A stretch of DNA of 64,000 nt. Source: Fervidifonticultor_A sp037443565 (GTDB lineage Bacteria; Sysuimicrobiota; Sysuimicrobiia; Sysuimicrobiales; Humicultoraceae). Both the position numbers and the translations under genes were made by a program. Shown in pieces: positions 7,466-14,859 of this stretch; within the stretch, counting starts at the first letter, position 1, and each line of letters opens with the position of its first letter. Under the pieces are notes generated by a model that ran no database searches, had not been told where the DNA came from, and saw only the letters and a list, made by a program, of their open reading frames with translations. The stretch is from assembly GCA_037443565.1 (NCBI GenBank), contig JBBIOB010000004.1, forward strand, positions 52,057 through 116,056, written 5' to 3'.

Positions 7466-8515
7466 TCATCCAAGCACTTCTCGACGCATGCGCGCGGACA
7501 CGCCGGCCAGCAGCTCCAGCGCCCTGGCCGCGGCTGCCTCGGAGAGCGTGGCCATGCCACACGCCGGGGTGACGAGCGCCGCGGACAGAAGCGCGTCCAG
7601 TGGCACACCTCGGGCGGCGACGTGCCGCAGCGCGGCCCACAGGCGGTCGGTCAGGCCCTCGACGGTTTGGGCGTACACCTGCGCGTCATCGCTGGTGGGG
7701 ACAATCCCCCAGGCGATGATGCCGCCACGTGCCAGGAAGGCGCGCAAGGCGTCGGGATAGAGCGCTAGGGTCTCGGCGAACAAGTAGGCATCGAAGTTCA
7801 GGATGTCCACGGACGTCTCGAGCAGCAGCGACCAGTCCGTATTGCCGCAGCAGTGGACGCCTCTGAGCCCCCGCAGGCCGCCGAACACCTCGTCCAGGAG
7901 CGCGATGACCTCGTGCCGCTCGACGGCCACAAACGCCGATCCGTACGATGCCATGTACGGCTCGTCGATGAAGATGATCGTTTGCGGGGCCAACCGAGCC
8001 AGGGCGCGCTCCTGCCAGGCCGCCTGCAGCCGCAGGTGACGCGCCACGGCGTCGGCCAACACGTCGTCGTAGAGGACCGACCGCCTGTCTTGGTCGGTCA
8101 CGGTCAGCCCCCAGCTCACCGGGCCGACGATCTGGCCTTTGACGGCGCGGGCGGACTCGAGCGACAACCCTGTGAAGCACGCGAGGCCGGCCGCGTACTC
8201 CGGTGACACCGCCGACCCGTCGAGGTCTTCGGCGAGATAGCGCGCGTAGAGCGCCTCCAGATCGGCCGTCAGGTCCCGCTGCCGATCAACGTAGATCCGG
8301 CCGTCTTCGATCACGACGCCCGGAAACCCCCGGCTGAACTGCGCGTACATGCTCTCCAGGGCAGAGCGCCGGGGAAGCTGCGGCCATGCCGGAATGTCGG
8401 GCAGGAACCGGCGCACCAGCTCACAGGCCGCCGCGGGATCGGTGTGCGGCAGGCTGCCCACCGCGGTGGGCAGGAACTCGGGACGGAACGGATCGGCCAC
8501 GGCGGGTCCCTCCAT
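7466..8515 (-). CDS. Core MetE-like (cobalamin-independent methionine synthase C-terminal domain family) methyltransferase
   Basis: A 349-residue TIM-barrel protein equal to the catalytic C-terminal half of MetE (about 750 residues), with no N-terminal half. The start is FLPTAVGSLPHTDP. Zinc ligands fit His221 and Cys223 in GVHCCGNTDW, Glu248 in YLFAET and Cys319 in VTPACGM. IIFIDEPYMASYG is the substrate-side motif. Stand-alone core MetE proteins are reported to methylate homocysteine from a corrinoid protein rather than from folate. That, or another thiol methyl transfer, is the likely role. The start codon forms TGATG with the flippase stop, so expression is coupled. Confidence 0.82.
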   Translation of the reverse strand: MEGPAVADPFRPEFLPTAVGSLPHTDPAAACELVRRFLPDIPAWPQLPRRSALESMYAQFSRGFPGVVIEDGRIYVDRQRDLTADLEALYARYLAEDLDGSAVSPEYAAGLACFTGLSLESARAVKGQIVGPVSWGLTVTDQDRRSVLYDDVLADAVARHLRLQAAWQERALARLAPQTIIFIDEPYMASYGSAFVAVERHEVIALLDEVFGGLRGLRGVHCCGNTDWSLLLETSVDILNFDAYLFAETLALYPDALRAFLARGGIIAWGIVPTSDDAQVYAQTVEGLTDRLWAALRHVAARGVPLDALLSAALVTPACGMATLSEAAAARALELLAGVSARMRREVLG

Positions 8516-9540
8516 CACGCGCTGCGCGCGGTCGCGGTCCTGCTCCTGAACACACGCAACCGGCGCAGCATGACGAATCCGAGCAGCAGGGGAATCCAGA
8601 AGACGAGCCCGCGAAACGCCAGCGCGAGCGCGGCCGCCCGTGCGGCCGGCACTCCCACCCTCTTCGCGGCGAGCACCATGGCGCCCTCGACCACCCCAAC
8701 GCCTTCCGGCACCGGCGAGGTCTTCCAGAAGAGGATGGCGACGATGTACACCGCGATCACCTGGGCGGTCTGTGGCGGCAGCCGGAAGGCGAGGAACAGC
8801 GCGTGCAGGCTGGCCATGTTGATCAGGTGAACCGCCAGGGCCACGATGAGCAGGCGGATCAGGCGCTGCGGCCGTTCGCCGAGCGCGACGCCGGCCTGGG
8901 CGAACTCGTCGACCTGGCGGTCCGCCCAGCCGTTGGCCAGCGGCGCCGGTCGGTCGGACCAGATCATCACGCGGTTCACCGCGTGGGCGAAACGATCGAG
9001 CAGACGCCGCAGGTGATCCGGGCGCGACAGCCCCAAGAGGAGCAGGCCGCCGAGCCCCATCGTCGCGAGCACCAGGACCAGGGCGCCGGCAATCCCGAAC
9101 GGCTTGAAGTTGCGGGCGGCCAGGAGGTAGACCAGCCCTGTCAACATCCACACCGAGAAGCCGATGGAGTCGCCGATGCGCGCCAGCAGCGCCGCGGCCG
9201 CGGCGCGGGCGCCCGGCTGGCCGCGCCTGGCGGCTTCGTCGACGAGCAGGGCCGTCCCGGCCATGCCGCCGCTGGGGGCTACAGTGTTGACGAACAGCGA
9301 GGCCAGCAGCACGGGCAGCAGGTCCCGGCCGCGCGTGTCGATGCCCACCGTGGAGAACGCGGCCTGGTATGTGGCGGCCACCCCACCGTAGTACGCCACC
9401 TGCAGCGCAGCGGCAACCAGCAGCCACCTCCACTCGCCACGCAAGAGCGTCTGGCCCACGTGCTCGAGCTCATCGATCCGGCTGAAGACCGTCCACACGA
9501 ACCCGACGACCAGCAGCCACAACACCACCCGGCGCAGCAC
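8515..9540 (-). CDS. Flippase-like integral membrane protein (LPG_synthase_TM / UPF0104)
   Basis: 341 residues with about eight hydrophobic helices (VVLWLLVVGFVWTVF, WLLVAAALQVAYYGG, FGIAGALVLVLATMGLGGLLLL, IRLLIVALAVHLIN). It has the family signatures NTVAPSGGMAGTALLVDEAARRG and KTSPVPEGVGVVEGAMVLAAKRVG. The domain is that of the MprF flippase half and of AglD-like lipid transporters. No synthetase domain is present. AGGGG lies 6 nt before the ATG at 9540. It probably moves or modifies a lipid, with an unknown substrate. It is first in a three-gene run with the MetE-core and nitrilase genes. Confidence 0.85.
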   Translation of the reverse strand: MLRRVVLWLLVVGFVWTVFSRIDELEHVGQTLLRGEWRWLLVAAALQVAYYGGVAATYQAAFSTVGIDTRGRDLLPVLLASLFVNTVAPSGGMAGTALLVDEAARRGQPGARAAAAALLARIGDSIGFSVWMLTGLVYLLAARNFKPFGIAGALVLVLATMGLGGLLLLGLSRPDHLRRLLDRFAHAVNRVMIWSDRPAPLANGWADRQVDEFAQAGVALGERPQRLIRLLIVALAVHLINMASLHALFLAFRLPPQTAQVIAVYIVAILFWKTSPVPEGVGVVEGAMVLAAKRVGVPAARAAALALAFRGLVFWIPLLLGFVMLRRLRVFRSRTATARSA

Positions 9541-9613
9541 ACACGTCCCCTTTCGTGCCGTGTCTTGTGTCCGGCCGACCCGCGGCGCAGGAGGTCGTGG
9601 GGTGTAGGCGCCG

Positions 9614-10654
9614 CTATCTCGGCGGCAGGCGCTGCTCCCGCGGGGGCAGGAACCGGCTGGTGTAGAGGTCGTCCAGGGCGACTCGCCGCGGTAGGTTGAG
9701 CGTCTCGGTCACGACGCCGATGTGCCGGTAGAGCCGCTCGGGGGAAGCATAGCCCAGGCCGTGGCGCCGCACTTCGGGCGTCAGCACCAGGCGTTCCACG
9801 CCGAGGAGGAAGCGCGCCCGCTCCACGCTGCGGTTCACGAGCGGGTCCTGCGCCATCAGGACGTCCATCATCTCATCCGGGTGCTCGATGGAGTGCTGCC
9901 ACGCGCGCACGACGGCGCGCATTACACCGCGGACCACGTTGGGCTGCCGCTCGATGACGTCGCGCCGCGTGACCACGGCCAGGCCGTAGAGTGGTAGGCC
10001 GTACCTGGGGTAGTGGAACACGACGATATTCTCCAGAGGCACGCCAAGCCCGTTGAGCGTGAGCATCGCGTCGATGAAGGGCGCCGTCGCGTCCACCTCC
10101 CGCCGCACGAGCATCGGCTCGCGCAGTGCGCCGGTGACGGTCACCCACTGCACGCGATCCGCGTCAACGCCGTTCAGACGCGCAAACGCCGGGAACAGGA
10201 GGCGCGAAGCCGAACCGGCGGGCGCGCCGATCTTGCGCCCTTCCAGGTCCTTCGGGGTTGTGATGCCGTACCCGCGGAGTGTCATGACGGACAGTGGCGA
10301 GTCGTTGAAGATGACGCCCACCGCCACGAGCTCGCGGCCGGGGTTCTTGGCATTGAACTCGACCAGCACAGCCATGTCCACGACGCCGAAGTCGTAGGCA
10401 CGGCCGGCGATCTTCGCGGCGGCGTCCGCCGACCCCGCACCCCGATCCACCTGGGCGGCCAGGCCTTCCTGCGCGTAGAAGCCCTTGGCCGCGGCCACGG
10501 CGTACGGCGCGTAGATCCCCTGCCAGACCCAGTCGATGGTGAACCGGACGGGCGTGAGCGACGGCGCGGCTGCGGCAGTCGTTGCGGCCAACAAGACCGC
10601 CAGGATCATGAGCGAGAGGACACGATGATGTCGAGGCGTCGACGGGCTGGCCAT
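9614..10654 (-). CDS. NMT1/THI5-like ABC transporter substrate-binding protein
   Basis: About 346 residues with a signal peptide (VLSLMILAVLLAATTAAAAP) and the NMT1-type fold. Landmarks are VRFTIDWVWQGIYAPYAVAAAKGFYAQEGL, the DFGVVDMAVLVEFNAKNPGREL motif and GRKIGAPAGSASRLL. Related proteins bind thiamine-pyrimidine precursors, riboflavin precursors or sulfonates in the periplasm. It closely resembles the binding protein at 45796 in motif order (FNxRNPGRELVA, LREPMLIR, LPLYG). It has no ATPase or permease beside it, so it may use the transporter at 46840-48473. The ATG at 10654 is preferred because AGGTGAG lies just upstream; GTG at 10663 is possible. Confidence 0.88.
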   Translation of the reverse strand: MASPSTPRHHRVLSLMILAVLLAATTAAAAPSLTPVRFTIDWVWQGIYAPYAVAAAKGFYAQEGLAAQVDRGAGSADAAAKIAGRAYDFGVVDMAVLVEFNAKNPGRELVAVGVIFNDSPLSVMTLRGYGITTPKDLEGRKIGAPAGSASRLLFPAFARLNGVDADRVQWVTVTGALREPMLVRREVDATAPFIDAMLTLNGLGVPLENIVVFHYPRYGLPLYGLAVVTRRDVIERQPNVVRGVMRAVVRAWQHSIEHPDEMMDVLMAQDPLVNRSVERARFLLGVERLVLTPEVRRHGLGYASPERLYRHIGVVTETLNLPRRVALDDLYTSRFLPPREQRLPPR

Positions 10655-10825
10655 CGTGCTCACCTGCTAGGCTTGAGGTATGACGTGAGTTTCTGCGTGA
10701 TCCGTGGCGCATCCTCTCTCACGGGGTCAGGCCTCACCGCGATGAGCGTGACCGCGCCAGCGGATCGCCGGGCCGCTACGCAGTCGCTCGGCAGATCGCG
10801 TCGGTCATGCGCCGGCCCGTGGTGG

Positions 10826-11170
10826 TCAGGTAGAGGAACGGCGCGTGAAGTGTATCCACATCTGGCACGGGCCGTCCCATGAGCCTGGCGGCTCGTCGCC
10901 GATGACGACCGCCCAGGGCCTGACCTCCCATCGCGTCACCACGCCGTTGATCACGTAGGGATCGTGCCGGGCGAAGTCTTCCGCGACCCTGTGGTCCGGG
11001 GCGCGGAACACCAGGAGAGCGCCGTCTGGAGGATCACCAAGCGCGCCCGCCAGGAGGAGTTCGCCGCGGCGGTGCGCCTCGCGGTCGAGCCGGAGATGCT
11101 CCTCGCGGTACGGTGCCCTTCGCGCGATGTAGTCGTCGACGACATCGCAGAACAGCGCGAAGTACTTCAT
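10826..11170 (-). CDS. YciI-family protein
   Basis: 114 residues. YciI landmarks are the ferredoxin-like start MKYFALFCDVVDDYIARRAPYREEHL, the conserved His of REEHL, and the closing FARHDPYVINGVVTRWEVRPWAVVIG (the DPxxxxG pattern and Arg-Trp). YciI proteins are small dimers of mostly unknown role; some are hydrolase- or dehalogenase-like. It follows the DadA-like gene on the same strand after 38 nt and is probably in that operon. The C-terminal tail after VIGDEPPG looks unstructured. Confidence 0.8.
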   Translation of the reverse strand: MKYFALFCDVVDDYIARRAPYREEHLRLDREAHRRGELLLAGALGDPPDGALLVFRAPDHRVAEDFARHDPYVINGVVTRWEVRPWAVVIGDEPPGSWDGPCQMWIHFTRRSST

Positions 11171-11208
11171 GGGATTCTTCCCTCTCAGGTCCGCGTGTGA
11201 TCCGCACG

Positions 11209-12465
11209 TCAGAGACGATCCAGCCGGAAAGCTTCAATCGGAACCGTCGGTGGCCGGCCGTCGGCGAGATGCGCCACGAGCCTGCCGGTGATCGGCGAGA
11301 GGGTGAAGCCCAGCGTCCCATGCCCTGCGGCCACGATGAGCCCGTCGGCGCCTGCGACACGGTCGATGACCGGCAGCCCGTCGGGCGGCAACGGCCGGAA
11401 TCCCTCCCAGGCTTCTGCCCGGTCCAATGGAAGCGCTTCTTGCAGCACCTCCTGGGCCGCATTCACGACCGCCTGGTACCGGACCGCGTTGATGCCCTCC
11501 CGGTAGCCTGCGAGCTCCAGCGTGCCGCCGATGCGGAGGCGGCCGCCCAGCGGCGTGATCGCCACACGGCGCTCCACCACAAAGACGGGCACAGCCGGTG
11601 ATCCGCCGAAGCCCGAGAGGGTGCAGCTGTAGCCTTTGGCCGGCTCCATGGGAAGGCGCACTCCGAGCGGCGCCAGCAGGGCCGGCGTCCACGCGCCCGC
11701 GGCCACGACGACGAGGTCGGCCGGGATCACCTCTTGCGGGGCCTGAATTTGCACACCCTCAACGCGCCCGCCGCGCAGGACGATGAGAGACGCCGGACGA
11801 TTGGTGAGGAGCTGCGCCCCGCTCGCCTGAAGGCTGGCTGCCAGGGCCCGCACATACGCGTAGCAGTCCCCGTGGGCGTCGCCCTCGATGTACATCCCGC
11901 CGCGGATACGCGGGGCAAGCGCGGGTTCGAACTCCAGGGCCTCCGCGCGCGACAGGAGGCGGGCCTGGATCCCGGCCTTTCGCAGTTCGTCCCGATCGCG
12001 GCCGGCGGCATCGAATCCCGCGTCCGTGACATAGACATGCAGGAGCCCCCGGCGCTGATAGCCGAACGCCAGTCCTTCGTCGGTCACCAGATCTTCAAAG
12101 AGCGCCAAGCTGGCATGTGCGAGGGCCTGCAGGGCGACTGCACCGCGCGCGGCGGTGTGGGGGCGGCATGCGCGCAGGAAGCGCCACCCCCACCGGAGGA
12201 ATCCGGGATCGAGGCGGGGCTTCACGTACACCGGGCTATCGGGCCGCACCAGCCAGCGCGCGACGTCGCGGACCGCCTCCGGCGCCGGCAGCGGCGTCGA
12301 ATGGGCGGGAGTGATCAGGCACGCGTTCGCGTAGGAGCAGCCGGCACCGATCTCGCCGCGGTCGATGACGGTGACCTGCCATCCAGAGAGCTGGAGGTAG
12401 TGCGCGGCCGCCACGCCGATCGCCCCGCCGCCGATCACGATCGCCCGGCCTGCCACCGATGGCAT
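11209..12465 (-). CDS. D-amino acid dehydrogenase-like FAD oxidoreductase (DadA family)
   Basis: About 418 residues. The N-terminal dinucleotide motif is AIVIGGGAIGVAAAHYL, followed by VTVIDRGEIGAGCSYANACLI, typical of DadA. The substrate domain has GDAHGDCYAYVRAL, and the C-terminal FAD site is GLIVAAGHGTLGFTLSPITGRLVA. Expected chemistry is oxidative deamination of a D-amino or secondary amino acid, passing electrons to the membrane. GGAGGG abuts the ATG at 12465, and the next in-frame GTG (12456) has better spacing, so the start is uncertain by three codons. It lies 11 nt after the alpha-oxoamine synthase gene; a pathway shared with it is plausible. Confidence 0.88.
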   Translation of the reverse strand: MPSVAGRAIVIGGGAIGVAAAHYLQLSGWQVTVIDRGEIGAGCSYANACLITPAHSTPLPAPEAVRDVARWLVRPDSPVYVKPRLDPGFLRWGWRFLRACRPHTAARGAVALQALAHASLALFEDLVTDEGLAFGYQRRGLLHVYVTDAGFDAAGRDRDELRKAGIQARLLSRAEALEFEPALAPRIRGGMYIEGDAHGDCYAYVRALAASLQASGAQLLTNRPASLIVLRGGRVEGVQIQAPQEVIPADLVVVAAGAWTPALLAPLGVRLPMEPAKGYSCTLSGFGGSPAVPVFVVERRVAITPLGGRLRIGGTLELAGYREGINAVRYQAVVNAAQEVLQEALPLDRAEAWEGFRPLPPDGLPVIDRVAGADGLIVAAGHGTLGFTLSPITGRLVAHLADGRPPTVPIEAFRLDRL

Positions 12466-12476
12466 CCCTCCGTTGC

Positions 12477-13676
12477 CTAGCTCTTGGCCGGGGCTACCAT
12501 GACCTCGTGCCACGCGGCGATCAGCGCGCCGGCGATCCGATCGACCTCGTCCGGTGTGTGCGCGGCGGTCACGGTGATGCGTAGCCGGCTGGTGCGTGGC
12601 GGCACCGCCGGTGAGACGATCGGCAGCGCGAAGATGTCACGCTCATCGAGGCAGCGCGCGATCCGCATGGCCGCCGCATCGTCGCCCGTCACGACCGGGA
12701 TCACAGGCGTCGGGTCATCGGGCACCGGGATACCGCCCTCGCGCAGCGACGTCCGCAACCGGTGCGCCAGCGTCCGCACCCGCGTCACGCGCTCCGGCTC
12801 GGCCTCCATGATGTCGAGCGATGCCAGGATCGCGGCCGCGCTCGCCGGTGGAAGCGCGGCGGAGAAGACGAACGCCCGCGAGGCATGCTTCAGGTAGGTG
12901 ACCAGGTCGCGCGAGCCCGCGATGTAGCCGCCCGCCGACGGGATGCTCTTGGACAGGGAGCTCATCTTGACGTCGATCACGCCGGGCAGCCCGAAGTGGG
13001 CCTCAAGCCCCTGCCCCTGATCGCCGAGCACACCCAGAGCGTGTGAGTCGTCCACCATGAGCCAGGCGTGACGCCGCCGGCAGACCTCGGCGAGGCCCGG
13101 CAGGTCGATGACGTCGCCGTCCATGCTGAAGACCGCGTCTGCGACGGCCAGCCGTCCGGCGCCGGCAGGCGCCTCGGCCAACGTCCGGTCGAACGCGCCG
13201 ATGTCGTTGTGCGGGACGCGGACGAACCGCGCGCCCGAGAGCTGGCAGCCGTCGATGATGCTCGCGTGGTCGAGCTTGTCACAGACCACCAAGTCGCCGC
13301 GGCCGAGCAGCGCCGAGATCGCGGCGATATTGGCCAGGTAGCCGCTCGAGTAGACGACCGACGCCTCGGCGCCGACGAAGCGCGCGAGACGCGCCTCGAG
13401 CCTGTCGTGGAGGTCTGTATTCCCCGCCAGCAGGCGGACACCGTGCGTGCCGGTGCCATAGCGCTCCAACGCCGCACGCGCGGCGGCGTGGATCGCGGGA
13501 TGCCCCAGCAGTCCCAGGTAGGAATATGACGAGGCGAGCAGCTTCCTGCGGCCCTCGACCGTCACGTACGCCCCATCGATGGCGCCGACGGGCTGCAGGT
13601 AGAAGTAGAGCCCCGCAGCCTGCACTGCCGCCGCCCGCTCGACGTACTCGCGCACGCGCCGTTCAATCGCCCCCAT
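12477..13676 (-). CDS. Alpha-oxoamine synthase (AONS/KBL family, PLP-dependent)
   Basis: 399 residues, fold-type I. Visible family motifs are SYSYLGLLGHP, GTGTHGVRLLAGNTDLH, YSSGYLANIAAISALL, DKLDHASIIDG, MVDDSHALGVLG and Lys243 in MSSLSKSIPSAGGYIAG, which binds PLP. The family condenses an amino acid with an acyl-CoA: KBL (glycine + acetyl-CoA), BioF (alanine + pimeloyl-CoA) or SPT-like. No biotin or threonine-degradation gene is nearby, so the exact reaction is open. GAGG lies 8 nt before the ATG at 13676; longer starts at 13703 and 13754 exist. It is the head of an operon with the DadA-like and YciI genes. Confidence 0.87.
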   Translation of the reverse strand: MGAIERRVREYVERAAAVQAAGLYFYLQPVGAIDGAYVTVEGRRKLLASSYSYLGLLGHPAIHAAARAALERYGTGTHGVRLLAGNTDLHDRLEARLARFVGAEASVVYSSGYLANIAAISALLGRGDLVVCDKLDHASIIDGCQLSGARFVRVPHNDIGAFDRTLAEAPAGAGRLAVADAVFSMDGDVIDLPGLAEVCRRRHAWLMVDDSHALGVLGDQGQGLEAHFGLPGVIDVKMSSLSKSIPSAGGYIAGSRDLVTYLKHASRAFVFSAALPPASAAAILASLDIMEAEPERVTRVRTLAHRLRTSLREGGIPVPDDPTPVIPVVTGDDAAAMRIARCLDERDIFALPIVSPAVPPRTSRLRITVTAAHTPDEVDRIAGALIAAWHEVMVAPAKS

Positions 13677-13792
13677 CTCAGGTCCTCGATGCGCTCTGGG
13701 CATGTCCTCGGATTCTCCGGAGGCATGGCGAAATCCCCTGAGGGCAAACGACACGCGCCCGGCCGTTTGTTACCTGTTGGTGACAGAGCGCT

Positions 13793-13812
13793 CGTACGGT
13801 AGACGCCGTACG
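13793..13812 (+). repeat. Inverted repeat upstream of the CHRD gene
   Basis: CGTACGG, 6-nt spacer, CCGTACG, nested in a weaker CTCG/CGAG pairing. It is 61 nt upstream of the CHRD start and could be an operator or a leader hairpin. Confidence 0.4.
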
Positions 13813-13873
13813 CACGAGACGGACGGACCGCTCAGACGGTCGGCCCGCCACACACTAGACAGGAGGGGATGGA

Positions 13874-14359
13874 ATGAGAACAGCATGGCTGCTCGTCGCG
13901 CTGCTGGCGCTGGCACTGGCGCCGATGGGAACCGCGACCGGCCAGGCGCGGACATCATGGTACGCACCGCTCTCGGGAGACGAGTCCGTACCTCGGGTGA
14001 ACTCTCAGGGGACGGGGTTTGCCTCGTTTGGGCTGGCGCAGGGCGGCAACACGCTGGAGTATGCACTCTTCGTCACCAATATCCAGAACGTGCAGATGGC
14101 CCACATTCACATCGCACCGGCCGGGCAGAACGGCCCGGTGGCGGTCTGGCTGTATCCCTCGGCGCCGCCGGCCCGGCTAATCGCGGGCGCGGTCAGCGGG
14201 TTCATCGGCCAGGGCACGATCACCCAGGCCAACTTCATGGGCCCGCTCGCGGGGCAGCCGTTCAGCGCATTGATCAACGCCCTGAACAACGGCACGGCGT
14301 ACGTCAACGTGCACACCAACCAGGCGCCGGCGGGCGAGATTCGCGGACAGATCCGGTAG
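13874..14359 (+). CDS. Exported CHRD-domain protein
   Basis: 161 residues. A signal peptide (TAWLLVALLALALAPMGTATGQA) is followed by a single CHRD domain. It has WYAPLSGDESVPRVNSQGTGFASFGL, the AHIHIAPAGQNGPVAVWLY core and the closing GTAYVNVHTNQAPAGEIRGQI. CHRD domains occur in chordin and in many bacterial secreted proteins; the bacterial role is unknown. AGGAGGGG precedes the ATG at 13874, and a hairpin 22 nt after the stop probably ends transcription. It is a single-gene unit. Confidence 0.92.
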   Translation: MRTAWLLVALLALALAPMGTATGQARTSWYAPLSGDESVPRVNSQGTGFASFGLAQGGNTLEYALFVTNIQNVQMAHIHIAPAGQNGPVAVWLYPSAPPARLIAGAVSGFIGQGTITQANFMGPLAGQPFSALINALNNGTAYVNVHTNQAPAGEIRGQIR

Positions 14360-14369
14360 TCGCGCACGA

Positions 14370-14528
14370 TCACGCACGGAAGGGGCCGGGGTCATCCCCG
14401 GCCCCTCGCCATCCAAGCAGCACAGCGGTCGCGCCGCCGGTGAAGTAGATGCGTGTCTCAGCATCAGCCTCGGCTCCTAGCGCCCGCATGAACTGCCGGA
14501 TGCGCGCTGCAGTGGCTAGCTCGCGCAT
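14370..14528 (-). pseudogene. Truncated nucleotidyltransferase (N-terminal fragment)
   Basis: From the ATG at 14528, which overlaps the end of the upstream gene by 13 nt, the frame reads ARIRQFMRALGAEADAETR and then IYFTGGATAVLLGWR. This is the start of the nucleotidyltransferase family that pairs with the preceding small protein; the family normally goes on with a DSTxDVDL-type catalytic motif. Here homology stops at 14406, the edge of the CHRD terminator hairpin, and the frame ends 12 codons later at 14370. The catalytic aspartates are gone. The family assignment rests on recall of the conserved N-terminus. Confidence 0.6.
14381..14406 (+). terminator. Terminator hairpin of the CHRD gene
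   Basis: Perfect 11-bp stem AGGGGCCGGGG / CCCCGGCCCCT with TCAT loop. There is no T-tract after it. The convergent truncated nucleotidyltransferase loses its family homology exactly where this hairpin begins. Confidence 0.65.
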
Positions 14529-14788
14529 TCGGCCGCGCGCTCGAAACTCACCAGCCGCCGGATCAACGCGTTGTATCGGGCATGGGCGGTATCGGGGTCT
14601 GACTGTCGTAGAATCTCATACAGTCGATGTTCTGGCGATGGGATTGTGCAAGAGATGGTATAACCCAACCGGCGCAGCCGCGGCGCTCCTATCGACACGA
14701 GCAGCGCTGGTACTGACTCGACGCCGCGCTCCAGGTCCCGCAAGCCGGCATCGATCAGGTCGCCTCCAGGCAACGTTGCTGTCTCCAT
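14516..14788 (-). CDS. Small conserved protein, partner of the truncated nucleotidyltransferase
   Basis: 90 residues: GLRDLERGVESVPALLVSIG, then APRLRRLGYTI, SPEHRLYEILRQ, and HARYNALIRRLVSFERAAEC. The pattern matches a helical conserved hypothetical that is typically encoded just before a nucleotidyltransferase. The two may form a toxin-antitoxin-like pair, though that role is inference. The start ATG at 14788 is 7 nt after a TATAAT hexamer and has no Shine-Dalgarno, so the transcript is probably leaderless. Its partner downstream is broken. Confidence 0.65.
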   Translation of the reverse strand: METATLPGGDLIDAGLRDLERGVESVPALLVSIGAPRLRRLGYTISCTIPSPEHRLYEILRQSDPDTAHARYNALIRRLVSFERAAECAS

Positions 14789-14795
14789 AGCTCGT

Positions 14796-14801
14796 ATTAT
14801 A
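14796..14801 (-). promoter_or_regulatory. -10 promoter element (TATAAT), leaderless
   Basis: Consensus TATAAT on the minus strand, 7 nt upstream of the ATG at 14788. No clear -35 was found at 16-18 nt. Confidence 0.55.
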
Positions 14802-14859
14802 GAGCCTGTCCGGCCAGCCGGGGCTTAAACCACCCCTTGCCGAAGTGCAGCACGGGCGG

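Noticed and set aside
10785..10850. Minus-strand fragment reading FLYLTTTGRR after the YciI gene, resembling a deazaflavin nitroreductase strand
   Set aside because: Too short (about 20 residues before a stop) to support a pseudogene.
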